A program made the position numbers and the translations under genes. Under the pieces are notes generated by a model. It was given only the letters and a program-made list of their open reading frames with translations. It had not been told where the DNA came from and searched no databases. Shown here piece after piece: positions 28,853 through 41,335 of a stretch of 64,000 nucleotides of DNA. This stretch comes from Culex pipiens pallens (Eukaryota > Arthropoda > Insecta > Diptera > Culicidae). The DNA is taken from assembly GCF_016801865.2 (NCBI RefSeq), contig NC_068938.1, positions 62,373,674 through 62,437,673 on the forward strand. Direction: 5' to 3'. How positions within the stretch are numbered: the first letter of the stretch is position 1; each line of letters opens with the position of its first letter.

Positions 28853-29892
28853 AGGATCCGTTCTTGGTCCATTACTTTTCTCATTATACATTAATGATCT
28901 ACCGTCACACCTACAAGGATGTGGTGTTCACTTGTTCGCAGATGACGTACAGATATATTTTGACTGTACCAATAAACCACAACTTGAAATATCTAACATG
29001 ATAAATACAAATATGACCATTGTTGCCAATTGGGCTATTTCAAACAATTTAAAACTTAATGCATCAAAAACGCAAGCTATTTGTATTTCAAGAACAAAAA
29101 AACCTGTGTTTAAACCCGACATATTTTTAAATAATCAATTAGTTCATTATAACGATACAGTTATCAGCTTAGGAGTGAAAATTACCAGTAAATTCGAGTG
29201 GGACGAATTCGTTTTGATGCAATGTGGAAAAGTTTATGCTGCTTTAAGATCCCTTCGTCTCAAAGCAAATCATCTCGACTTTAAGATTAAACTAAAATTA
29301 TTTAAAGCTTTAATTTTACCGCACTTTATAACCTGTGACTTTGTGTTGAAACAATCGTCCACTTTTGCTTATAATAAATTAAAAGTTGCTTTAAACTGTT
29401 GTGTACGTTTTGTGTTTGGTTTAAATCGTTTTGCAAGCGTGACTCACAGACAGAATATCCTAATTGGTTGTCCGTTTTCTCGTTTTGGTGTGCTTAGATC
29501 AGTTCTACTCTTATATAAATTTATTGTCACTTAGTCCCCTCCATACATCACCTCAAAAATAACTCCTATGAGAAGCCGAAGAGGAAGAAAATTCATCTTG
29601 CCAAGATTTAGATCATCTCACTATGCCAATTCTTTTTTTGTTAGAGGTATTGCAGAATGGAATCAACTGCCGCCTAATCTACAATTGTTAAATTCGAGTA
29701 TAGGATTTAAGAAAGCATGTTTAGAGCATTTTAATGATAGTTAGTTTTTAGATTAATTCAGTTTGATCGTCTAGTTCTTTCTTTCGTTGTTTACCAATTG
29801 TTTCTCAGCGCATTTCATTCTACGTCACGGCGTGAACAGATAAGATGTATGTCTTAAATTCGGAATAAATATAAACAAAAAAAAAAAAAAAA
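28853..29892 (+). mobile_element. 5'-truncated non-LTR retrotransposon
   Basis: Begins abruptly inside the reverse-transcriptase domain at GSVLGPLLFSLYINDL and ends with gaataaatataaac followed by a run of about 15 A. This is the classic 5'-truncated, poly-A-tailed LINE structure. A target duplication could not be matched with confidence. Confidence 0.85.
28854..29745 (+). pseudogene. truncated reverse transcriptase of a Jockey/CR1-type LINE
   Basis: The frame shows the end of the RT domain: GSVLGPLLFS, then HLFADDVQIYF (catalytic FADD), then NLKLNASKTQAICIS. The thumb region follows to KFIVT at 29534. The reading then needs another frame for the tail, FVRGIAEWNQLPPNL and ACLEHFNDS, which ends in TAG near 29745. 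At least one frameshift and a large 5' truncation make it dead. Clade assignment within the Jockey/CR1 group is tentative. Confidence 0.8.
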
Positions 29893-31319
29893 GATCCTGG
29901 AAATTTCTTTAAAAGTTCATGAAGCTAAAATATTTTTTTTTTTAACAACGGGGAAGAAAATTATGCAAACTTCACAAAATCTTAGAAATTCAAAAAATTA
30001 ATCATTAATCAGTCGTAGTATTAAAAAATGTTTTTCGGGATTATTTGATATAAAAATGACACAATTTTCCAAACATGAATATATATGTTTAATTGAATTT
30101 GAATAAAACAGATATTTTATAGAGGCAAGGTCGCAATACATTTCATGTTTTTATTTTTCAGAATAACTAATTTTAATTTTCAGAATTTAGCTAGAAAAAA
30201 AGCCAGATAGAAATGAAAACCTCTGCAGATATTTTTTGCAACTGAAAATTATTTATCATATATATTCCTGAAATTTTGCAAAAAAATAACATAAATTCAA
30301 AATAATTCAAAAAATAAAAAATAAAACATAAAATTAGGATGCACAGCACCTTTAGATTTGTTTTTTTTTGAAAACATGTTAATATTTTGGAAAATAAATG
30401 GAATTGAACTTAAAAAAAATGCAGCGAGTTTTGGATATTTTTTGTTGTTGACAGAAACATTTTCAATATAGTTGAAATTAATTAAATTAACAAATTTTTG
30501 AGGTTTACTCTATTTTCCTTTCTTTAAATCAAAATATATGTATCATTAGTTCAACACTATTTAAGAACTCGTTTTATATAATTTTTAAATAAGTCTTTGA
30601 CAATTTTAAGAAAAAAGAAAAAGCTTTTAAAAGGCAGAATAACATGCAAAAATAAATAATTCTAAAAATATTCAAAAAACTTGAAAAGAGAATAACAAAT
30701 AAAACTATTTAATCATTGAAAAATGTAGAAAAAAAAACAAAAAGTTTTGTCAAAGAAATTCTAAGAATTCAAACTAAAAGAAGTGTATAGATTATAAAAT
30801 ACACAGAATATCAAAGAAATTTTCCGAAATTCCACGAATCAAAACTAGGAATTGAACAAAAAATTAGAAATTGAAAAAACTTAGAAAATTCGTAAAAAAA
30901 TATATGAATATCCATTATTTTGTAAATTCAATGTAATTTTTTTGAGCAACAAAATTTAAAGAAAATGAAAGAAATTCGAGAAAAAACTCAAAACTATTAA
31001 GAAATCTCAAAAATAGACAAAAATCGGAGGAATTTTAAGACATATTAATTTGGGGTTGAAAAAACAAAAAAAATCAAGAAATTGTTTTCAAATTAGTCTC
31101 AATGAAATAAAAAATTAAACATAAATTCAAAGATATAAAAAAACTATGAATAATAAAGGTTGAAGACAAGAGAAAATTAATCATATTAATATTACAAGCC
31201 ATGATTTTAAAAATTCTTAAATGTTGGTTAAAAATCATCAACTTGTTTTTTCTTAATTTCTCTGAATATATTAATTGCAATTATTATTTAAATTATATTA
31301 AATAAAATAAAACATAGTA
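29893..31319. other. A/T-rich intergenic sequence
   Basis: Very AT-rich, with short runs of A and simple-sequence patches. No gene, element boundary or structured RNA recognised. Confidence 0.6.
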
Positions 31320-33543
31320 AGCACAATCAGATGAATATATTTTAAATGATAATGAAACACTGAAACTGAATAAAGGGTTTTCTTTCATATCCACTACACT
31401 AAAACTACAGGTTGGTTTCATTTTGTATAATTCGGGTTATATTTTATAACAAATATATATTTCCATAAGTGTATAATATATAAATTTTGTAACCTTACAA
31501 TCTAAACATAAATTTATTACACATGTAAAATATCTACATTTTCTTCCTTTCCTGTCTCTCTAAACACATGTACATTTCTCCCTCGCTCTCGCTTCACTCC
31601 TCCCTCTCGTCTGGTATATTGTTTTAATATGGTAGTATTTTTTTTCCTCACACTTACTGCTGCTTTCGCACATATACGTATAGCTTTCTATAGTTTCGCA
31701 GTTTCATAAATGCACATCACTATTGTTTGTTTGTTTGCTTGCTTCCGCTATATATCTGTATATTTCTAGTGGTTCACATTAGTCACATTAAACTACAAAT
31801 TACTGTCACAATCCGCACTGCACCCCGGAAACTAAATTCACACGTTATTTTTACGCGGTTTCGATTCGCTATTGTTCTGTTGCATTGAATATGATTTGCA
31901 GATTGCTCTTTTGTTCAGTTTTGCGAAACGCGCCCGAATCGCTGCAATAATGTTGCAGGGAATGTGGTTGGGACAAACTAAAATTGCGCTTTTTTTTTGT
32001 TCTCTCCTGTTGGCAGCAGTAATTAAAATCACATCCAAACTTTCGCACTCGCAAGCACACAAATTATTCTTATTATTTACAGAACGCGTGCCAACATAAA
32101 TTTCACAATTTATGGACAACAAACACAGACGCACACACACATTCTCACAAACACGTGCTTCCGTTGCACATTTTGCAGCCGCTTTTTAAAATTTGCTCTG
32201 GTTTTTGTGGTGATCAAATAAGCGAAAAAAAAAAGAACATTTCGGGGGTGGTCAGCAGTTCATTGTTTTACGATTTAATTTTCCGTGCGGTTTCCGGGTT
32301 GAAATTGGTAGTTTTTTCAAAAAATGATTTCCGCTGTTTGCTCGTAATTTACTACGCGTGGCGATAATCTGAGCTGACTAATTGTTCGATTATTGTTTGT
32401 TCTAGCCGGGGCCATTTGACACACACACTGGTTAAAATCGGTACGATAATTTTAGTGGCAGTGGTAGTTGATCGTAAAGTTTGGGAAGCCAGTGATGCCA
32501 GTTTTCTTGTTTCGCTTCACTGATTTTTCTATTATAGTCTAATAAGGGGGTGGAAAAATTGGACGATTCAAACTATTTTTATTCACAAACACACTCAAAA
32601 AACAGGGAGGATCCTAACTAACATAACCATAGTACGAATAATTTCAATTTGAAATTGTGTGGCTTTCGAGGGCTGGTAAAATTCTTAAGTATAAAGGTTT
32701 TTTTTATTCTTCTTTCGAGCGAAAACAATATTATGTTCAACTTATACCAAATATATAACACATAGACAATTTAGTTTAGTAGTTTTGAAGTAGAAGGCAT
32801 TTTCGTAAGTTCGGTAATTATTTTTTAAATAATCTTCAAATTCTTTCTTTCGATTTGAAACAAAACGTTAAATTTATCTCTCACTATTCTAAAAGTATAT
32901 TAAGTGTATCACTTGCTGCAATTCCTGGAAAGTAAAAATGAGCTTAACGCGTAAACAGTGGGGAAAAACTTGTATTTACAGTTGAGAAAACTTAGATAAG
33001 ATTAGGTAGTGACGATAAGAACAAACGAGTATAGTTGCGTTAAAATTACAGTTTTTTTTTTAGGATTTAAACAACGTTTTCTAGGAGTTACAAAGAGTTT
33101 TTTTTTACAATCGTCGTTGAGTAGGATAGTTGCGTAGCTTTCATCTTCTTCTCATTTTGGTATATTTTATGTGTTTTACTGATTTCTTTAATTTTACTCC
33201 ACCTCAGTATATGTATTTAGTTTCGTTTTAGAATCCTTTCTCTCTGCGTTATTTACAGGGGGGTTCAGTCTTAAAAATTCATTATCTACTTTCGTTTTTT
33301 TTTCGCGCTGGTGAATTTTATTCTCTCCAATTTTGTTGTTTTATGGTGGTGTTATTTTTTCCCGATCATTTTAGACAAATTTATACAACTTTGTATGCGC
33401 GCTGGGATTTGCGAAAACAAAAAAAATATCTAGGAGAATGTTGGGCAATAAATCCAGATTACAAACTTGCTGAGAGCTAGAAAACACTGAAACACACACA
33501 CACGATCGCTCAAATAGGGTTGGCCAAAGTCATAAAAATCAAA
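31320..33543 (-). other. possible 3'UTR of an unidentified minus-strand gene
   Basis: Differs from its surroundings: not obviously repetitive, with pyrimidine-rich and CA-rich patches (ctccctcgctctcgcttcac at about 31580). It lies immediately downstream, on the minus strand, of a stop codon in a candidate terminal exon. A possible AATAAA on the minus strand is near 31518-31513. Would be a 3'UTR of about 2 kb. Inference only. Confidence 0.35.
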
Positions 33544-33609
33544 TTATACCAATTTGCCAACCTCGTTGGACGTTTCAATCGCTGGTCTGGTCTGGGCGGC
33601 TGCCGATGC
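33544..33609 (-). CDS. candidate terminal coding exon, gene unknown
   Basis: On the minus strand a good acceptor (tttctattgcaacag) is followed by 21 codons and TAA. They read ASAAAQTRPAIETSNEVGKL and a final Val, in the frame that starts at the first exon base. The local GC content is higher than its surroundings, and a long UTR-like tail follows. No preceding exon was found. An alternative is an unused cryptic acceptor. I do not recognise the peptide. Confidence 0.35.
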   Translation of the reverse strand, partial: ASAAAQTRPAIETSNEVGKLV

Positions 33610-34289
33610 CTGTTGCAATAGAAATAGCACATTGTCTCAAACTGCAGTGAGGGTGATCAGGGGTGGTCAAACTTTAATCGAAGTATAGATAAAATATGTT
33701 ATGCCTTATTTCCTATTTGTTTAAGATTCTTGATCCAAAATTGAAAATATTTTCAAAAATAAAAATATTTGGATTTTTTATTAAATACAATAAAAAAATT
33801 AAGGAATCATATTTTCAAAAAAAAAAAATCAATTAAATTACTAAATTTTCATTTTAAAACATATTGAATTTATTAAAAACCTAACTATTTTGTAGCTACT
33901 TAAAAGAACTAGTAAACAATTAAAATAGTTTGAGATAATCTTAAGAAATCGCAAAAAATCATGTTATTGGAACAAAATTTCAAATTCTAATATTAAAAAA
34001 AAACAAAACCTGAAAAATACAGAAATTATGATTTTTTTTAAATTGCGATTCAACCAGAAATAATATTTAGAGTATTTAAACAAACTTTAAAAATCCGGTA
34101 ATTCCATAAAATGAAGGGATTGAAAATATTCATATAGGTGCAAAAAAATTACAAAAAATCCAATTCAAAGAAATGCAAAGTTCTGAGGAGTATTTTGAAG
34201 TTTTGAAGAACATTAAACAAATTAAAAATAGAAATATTAAAAAAATGCGCAAAACTTTAGGAAATAGTGCTCAAGGCTACTCTTGTAAA
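33610..34289. other. AT-rich sequence before the satellite
   Basis: No gene or element recognised. It grades into irregular aaatt/aaata-rich sequence that becomes the 10-bp satellite further right. Confidence 0.55.
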
Positions 34290-36863
34290 ATTAAAAGGAA
34301 ATTCAATTAAACTTAAGTAAAAACAATTAAATAAATCCAATTGAATTCAAATAAATTTCAATTATATCAAAATTCATGCGGATTGAAATAAATTAAAATT
34401 ATTTGAAATGTCGAAATCAAATAAACTAAAATACCTAATACGAAGCAAATAAAAAAAATCAAATCAATTTCGATAAATTCTCATACATTAGAATTAATTC
34501 AAAATTGAAAAAATCAAACAAAATTCAAATTAACTCCAATAAGTTTGAATAAATCCAAAAAATCTAATAAAATATTTCGAAAACAATTAAATTCAAACCA
34601 AATAAATTAAAATATATTGAAATCAATTCCATTTTTTTTAAATATAATCCAAGAAATTCAAATGAATTCAAATAAATTCAAGGATTAAGAAATTCAAATA
34701 ATTTCAAAAATTAAAAAAAGAACAAAAAAATCAAATCGATTCAATTAAATTCAAATAAGTTCAGAAATCAAATCGATTTAAATAAATTAAAATAAATTAA
34801 AATAATGTTAAATAAATTCAAATAAATTCAAATAAATTCGAATAAATTTAGAAAAATTCAAATAAATTCAAATAATTTCAAATAAATTCAAATAAATTCA
34901 AATAAATTCAAATAAATTCAAATAAATTCAAATAAATTCAAATAAATTCAAATAAATTCAAATAAATTCAAATAAATTCAAATAAATTCAAATAAATTCA
35001 AATAAATTCAGATAAATTCAAATAAATTCAAATAAATTCAAATAAATTCAAATAAATTCAAATAAATTCAAATAAATTCAAATAAATTCAAATAAATTCA
35101 AATAAATTCAAATAAATTCAAATAAATTCAAATAAATTCAAATAAATTCAAATAAATTCAAAAAAATCAAATAAGTTCAAATAAATTCAAATAAATTCAA
35201 ATAAATTCAAATAAATTCAAATAAATTCAAATAAGTTCAAATAAATTCAAATAAATTCAAATAAATTCAAATAAATTCAAATAAATTCAAATAAATTCAA
35301 ATAAATTTAAAAAATTCAAATAACTTCAAATAAATTCAAATAAATTCAAATAAATTCAAATAAATTCAAATAAATTCAAATAAATTTAAATAAATTTAAA
35401 TAAATCCAAATAAATTCAAATAAATTCAAATAAATTCAAATAAATTCAAATAAGTTCAAATAAATTCAAATAAATTCAAATAAATTCAAATAAATTCAAA
35501 TAAATTCAAATAAATTCAAATAAATTCAAATAAATTCAAATAAATTCAAATAAATTCAAATTAAATTCAAATAAATTCAAATAAATTCAAATAAATTCAA
35601 ATAAATTAAAATAAATTCAAATAAGTTCAAATAAATTCAAATAAATTCAAATAAATTCAAATAAATTCAAATAAATTCAAATAAATTCAAATAAATTCAA
35701 ATAAATTCAAATAAATTTAAATAAATCCAAATAAATTCAAATAAATTCAAATAAATTCAAATAAATTCAAATAAATTCAAATAAATTCAAATAAATTCAA
35801 ATAAATTCAAATAAATTCAAATAAATTTAAATAAATTTAAATAAATCCAAATAAATTCAAATAAATTCAAATAAATTCAAATAAATTCAAATAAATTCAA
35901 ATAAATTCAAATAAATTCAAATAAGTTCAAATAAATTCAAATAAATTCAAATAAATTCAAATAAATTCAAATAAATTCAAATAAATTCAAATAAATTCAA
36001 ATAAATTTAAATAAATCCAAATAAATTCAAATAAATTCAAATAAATTCAAATAAATTCAAATAAATTCAAATAAATTCAAATAAATTCAAATAAATTCAA
36101 ATAAATTCAAATAAATTCAAATAAATTTAAATAAATTTAAATAAATCCAAATAAATTCAAATAAATTCAAATAAATTCAAATAAATTCAAATAAGTTCAA
36201 ATAAATTCAAATAAATTCAAATAAATTCAAATAAATTCAAATAAATTCAAATAAATTCAAATAAATTCAAATAAATTCAAATAAATTCAAATAAATTCAA
36301 ATAAATTCAAATAAATTCAAATAAGTTCAAATAAATTCAAATAAATTCAAATAAATTCAAATAAATTCAAATAAATTCAAATAAATTCAAATAAATTCAA
36401 ATAAATTCAAATAAATTCAAATAAATTCAAATAAATTCAAATAAGTTCAAATAAATTCAAATAAATTCAAATAAATTCAAATAAATTCAAATAAATTCAA
36501 ATAAATTCAAATAAATTCAAATAAATTTAAATAAATCCAAATAAATTCAAATAAATTCAAATAAATTCAAATAAATTCAAATAAATTCAAATAAATTCAA
36601 ATAAATTCAAATAAATTCAAATAAATTCAAATAAATTCAAATAAATTTAAATAAATTTAAATAAATCCAAATAAATTCAAATAAATTCAAATAAATTCAA
36701 ATAAATTCAAATAAATTCAAATAAGTTCAAATAAATTCAAATAAATTCAAATAAATTCAAATAAATTCAAATAAATTCAAATAAATTCAAATAAATTCAA
36801 ATAAATTCAAATAAATTCAAATAAATTCAAATAAATTCTAATAAATTCAAATAAATTCAAATA
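34290..36863. repeat. 10-bp satellite (aaataaattc)n, left block
   Basis: Irregular and degenerate from about 34290, then almost perfect tandem 10-mers from about 34800 to 36863. Variant monomers are not random: ataagttcaa, a single ataaatttaaataaatcc, and a doubled version of it recur in that order, about 270-300 bp per cycle, near 35622, 35922 and 36442. This is higher-order repeat structure. No coding frame: stop codons recur in every frame. Confidence 0.95.
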
Positions 36864-37786
36864 GGGGAAATCTACCCTTTCCAATCAAACACCTATCTTC
36901 GTCATATGAAGAGTTTGATGCTCGATTAAAGCTCCAAAAATACTATTTGGGCTATAAACTTACCAGCAACAGCACCGCCTCGAGTAAGCACGCAAATGTA
37001 TGCCACTAACTGGCCAAAAAGATCACATTTAATGCACTTTTGATCATAATTTGTATTTTGCGAGACCACTTCTCATCATTTTGTTGGCACACACAGTGAC
37101 ACACACGAGAATCCCTCAAACGCTTAATGAATATCGCCAAAATTAACTTTTCACTTTCGCTTACTTTTTCACGGCGCTTAAGATATGAAATTGCTTCCAA
37201 CTACCGGCAACATGTTCTTTTGACCGTTACTTAGTCACTCACTTGAAGAATAATCCCGAAATATGTAATAAATTAGCAAGCGCCATCAAAAAAACAAACG
37301 CGCCAAGTCGTTTGACGTTTCAATTTTCACTTTGCATTCAAATCGAAGGCTGAAGAAAACCGAGCGAGAGACGAAGGCAAAAAAGAACAAAGGCTGGCCG
37401 TCAACACCACCAGCAGCACAGCCAGCGATGCCAGGAAACTTTCCCTATAAATGCCACTTTTCGTGAGTGTTCGTTTGAACTGTCAGCGCAAATGGCAACA
37501 CTCGACAGAGTGTTGGAAGAAAAAAGAACTAAGCCGATATTAGAAAAATGGGCGTGGCCCAATGCATTCGCCTCGATTAGAATACCCTTGGGAATTTTTT
37601 TTTGTTAAATGCTTGGTAAAGAAATAGAATAACTTTTAGTGAAAGTGAAAATAAACAGAAATGTTCACAAAAACTTGCTCTACTCGTTGGTGTACTTGGT
37701 TTTAGTAAAATTCAAGGGAGACTCTAGATTATCCAGCATCATTCAAACACGACCGCTTATTAGGATTAAAATGGGTAGATTTCCCC
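36864..37786. mobile_element. 923-bp TA-flanked element with gene-like cargo
   Basis: The left end ggggaaatctaccctttcca and right end gggtagatttcccc form terminal inverted repeats of about 14 bp. TA is present on both sides (36862-36863 and 37787-37788), and the same satellite continues on both sides. The shorter element at 60355-60594 has related ends. The interior is unlike a typical MITE: GC-richer, with a good minus-strand splice donor (gttgctg before gtaagt, exon edge 36964) and a TATA-like ctataaatg on the plus strand near 37445. No long ORF. Confidence 0.7.
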
Positions 37787-37788
37787 TA

Positions 37789-38408
37789 AATACCAATAAA
37801 TTTAAATATTTTCAAATAAATTCAAATAAATTCAAATAAATTCATATAAATTCAAATAAATTCAAATAAATTCAAATAAATTCAAATAAATTCAAATAAA
37901 TTCAAATAAATTCAAATAAATTCAAATAAATTCAAATAAATTCAAATAAATTCAAATAAATTCAAATAAATTCAAATAAATTCAAATAAATTCAAATAAA
38001 TTCAAATAAATTCAAATAAATTCAAATAAATTCAAATAAATTCAAATAAATTCAAATAAATTCAAATAAATTCAAATAAATTCAAATAAATTCAAATAAA
38101 TTCAAATAAATTCAAATAAATTCAAATAAATTCAAACAAATTCAAATAAATTCAAATAAATTCAAATAAATTCAAATAAATTCAAATAAATTTAAATAAA
38201 TTTAAATAAATTCAAATAAATTCAAATAAATTCAAATAAATTCAAATAAATTCAAATAAATTCAAATAAATTCAAATAAATTCAAATAAATTCAAATAAA
38301 TTCAAATAAATTCAAATAAATTCAAATAAATTCAAATAAATTCAAATAAATTCAAATAAGTTTAAATATTTTCAAATAAATTCAAATAAATTCAAATAAA
38401 TTCAAATA
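37789..38408. repeat. 10-bp satellite (aaataaattc)n, right block
   Basis: Same monomer and orientation as the left block. It is nearly uniform, with few variants (one doubled aaataaattt near 38190, one tttaaatatt near 38365). It begins right after the inserted element and stops sharply near 38408. Confidence 0.95.
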
Positions 38409-39947
38409 AGGAAATGTTAGTCTTGGCATTTTTCATTGAAACATAGATTTTCTATTAAAATTTATAATTTTTATTTTATGGCCCTCCAAGAGTGAAGAAA
38501 CATAAAGTTTGAAAAAATATTAGCCAAAAGAGTTTAAATTTCTCAGATGTTAAAAATACTTTGAAATTGAAAGAAATTCAATAAAATTTACAATTTTAAT
38601 GAAATTCAATGAAATTTTATTAAAATAAATGAAAATTAATGAAAATTGATGAAAATTAATGAAATTTAATGAAATTCAATGTTTTTTAAACAATATTTAA
38701 TGTGTCTTACTTCTTTAATAATTTAATAAAAATCATCAAAAATTAAGAAAAGTCAACAAGTTAAAAAAACACAAAATTAAAGAAAAGGTCAAAGTTAAAA
38801 AATAACTCAGCTTAAAAAATAAAAATGAACGCAGCCTGATTATCAGAAAACCAAACAAATAGAATCAATTTGAAATGGAATTATTAGAAATATATTTGAA
38901 AATATATTGCCATATTTTAGAAAGAAAAAAAAAAATGAATGATTTTCGTGATTAGTATTTTAATTGAACTTCTTAATTTATTTTTCATAACTTTTTAAAA
39001 TTTACATTGAATTTAGAATTTAACTTATATTCAATAACTAAAGATAATAGCATGATAAAAAATAAAAGCTCCAATAAAACTTTCGAAACATGAAGAAATT
39101 CTCATCATATCTAAAAGTATGACAAATTCAAAAAACATCCCAAATGTGAACAAAACAAAATCATCAAAAAATAATAAACCATTTTTTCCAAGAAAAATAG
39201 GCAAAGACTAAACCGTTTGGATAGCACCAAAGTTCAATATTCAAAAAAAATTATTTTAGTTAATTCTTGAAATTCACTAAATTATTAAAATTTGCCAAAT
39301 CCAGTTCTGACAACCACTGACCCACTCCTTCTAACCAGCTCTTCCAGCAGCAGCAGCAGCAACGCAACGTCAAATAGGCAAATCTCCGCGCGGCCGTGAT
39401 GGTAAATCAATTTCAGCTATCAATACTCAATTAGCCTGCTCCACACACAATTGCCGCTGCCGTTTTATCGCTACTTTGTGTGTATGTTACCTTTCCTTTG
39501 TATTTCTCGATGCGGCCCGTCTTGGCCAGTTTGGTCCATCTGGTCAGAGTCTCGAGGGCAATTGGCAAGCTTACGCGCGCGCCCTCGTTGGCGAGCTACC
39601 GTTCCCATTCAAATTGCGCGCGGTTTGCCCAATGGGGTCTGTAATTTCCTACTTCCAAAAGCCCTTTAGGGGGATCACCTCTTCCCGGGATTCTGGGAAG
39701 CCCATTGCGTAACAAGTTTGAAGGCGCGCGAGCGCGCTCACAAACAATAATTTAAATAATAACACATTGGCTATTGGGCATTCGTTAGCCGCTGCGCGGC
39801 TTTTGAAAAGGAAAGGAAAATCGCGCGCAACTCTGATAGAGATAATGATTTATAAATATTTATAGCGATTGGGGTTTGACCTATTTCTACGCGAGCGCGT
39901 GTGTGGTCGCGGCGGTCAATCACGTGTCGATCGCAGGTTGAACGGAT
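38409..39947. other. unc-5 3' flank
   Basis: AT-rich to about 39300. From about 39320 to 39947 it is GC-richer and could include the unc-5 3'UTR on the minus strand. A cagcagcagcagcagcaacg run lies near 39345. No clear polyadenylation signal was identified and no separate gene is supported. Confidence 0.45.
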
Positions 39948-41335
39948 CTACAGCCAGGATGGGGTTTGGATCTCCTGGAGTACGGTTACCGCGTCGTGAC
40001 GGCCCATATTGCGGCAGATCTCGATGAGGCTGCATACGGCATTCAGATCCCGGTTTCGGCACTCCCACAGGTCCAGGATCTGGTCGGTGGGCGATGGTTT
40101 GGTTGCGAAATAGGCCAGATAGCGGTCCACGTGGAGATGGGCCGCGAGCATGCGCCAGTCGTTGCCCTTTTGAGTGGGCGGATCGAGACATTTGCAGAGC
40201 TTCTTCTTGGCTAGTTTGGTGAGGCGGAACTTGTCCGTGTTGATGACGTTGTGTTCGCCGGAGGTCGCCCCATTCGAGCCGACGCTGCAGATGGTCATCG
40301 TTTCGAAGGAACTGGACGAGTGCTGGCAGGTGCTGCCATCTTTCGAGAGTGGAGTGAACGAAGAAATGGTGAGCATTGAGGGCGCAACACTAAACGCGGC
40401 ATTCTCCTGGATCGCTTGCACGTCGATCTTGAAGTCGCACTTGTCGTGCTCCGTCCGGCTCAGCGTAAAGCTACAGTGCAGCGTCGAGTTGCTATTGTTC
40501 CACACGTGCGAGAATGGTATCACCTGTCGATCGCCGAACGGCTTCGACTTCCACCCGCCAACGCATCTAATATCTATGCACAGATCTTGACTATTGTCGG
40601 AGAAGTACAGCACCGAACTCTTGCCCAGCACGACCCCTCCAATCTCCTGCTCGCAGTACCGGCACCGCTCCTCCGCCCCCGGATTGTCCTCCACGATGTA
40701 GATCCGCACGCTCACGTCGGAAAACTCCGGCACCGTCACCGGCCCGCAGATAAACATCCGCAACTTCTTGCACGCAACCCGCTCCTGAATGTCCGTCGCC
40801 GACTCCCCCACCAGCACGTACTTCCCAAAGGCCTCGGTCATCACGTACGCGTGCCGCTTATCGATCTGCACAAACGCCGGCGTATTGATGTTCTCTTTCC
40901 CCAGCGTAACCACCTCGTTCCACCGTCCCTCAACAACCCCCGAGCTGTGATACAACGAAAACTGCCAATTGCTCAGATTCTCCGCGCAGTGCGGCATCTT
41001 CAGCACGAACGGTTTGTGCACCTTGGTGTCAACGGGGCCGCAAAACACCACCGGACTTAGGAAGGTAACACGCGCACCCGCAATCACCACCTTGTCGTCC
41101 TTGACCACGGAGAGAACGACGCTCTGCTTCTGGTGCTTGGGGACGGCGCCCTCGGGAACCAGAAGTGCAGCGGAGTAGGCATTTAGGCGCATGAAGGCAC
41201 CGGCCGGGGTCAGCGTCATTTGGGTGCAGTCTGGTGAGCGGAAGGCGGATGGTTGGTCCATTGGTGCGGACAGGGTGGAGGAGTTGCCGGCGGCGACGGT
41301 CGGCACTAGAGCGTGGTCGTAGTTGGAGTCACCCG
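39948..41335 (-). CDS. unc-5: unc-5 last exon (ZU5, UPA, death domain)
   Basis: A 1388-nt exon with acceptor ctctcattccag and stop TAG at 39950-39948. GC-rich and fully open. It contains all three cytoplasmic domains in a single exon. Confidence 0.95.

Noticed and set aside
37006..37200. 64-codon minus-strand ORF in the 923-bp element, considered as exon 1 of a gene ending at 33544
   Set aside because: It stops before the donor at 36964, and no in-frame ATG connects through that donor to the terminal exon.
34290..38408. CRISPR-like array
   Set aside because: The 10-bp units are directly contiguous without spacers, in a eukaryotic intergenic region.
39966..41060. Plus-strand ORFs up to 214 codons over the unc-5 last exon
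   Set aside because: Shadows of the ZU5/UPA/death-domain exon, which has clear homology and splice fit on the minus strand.
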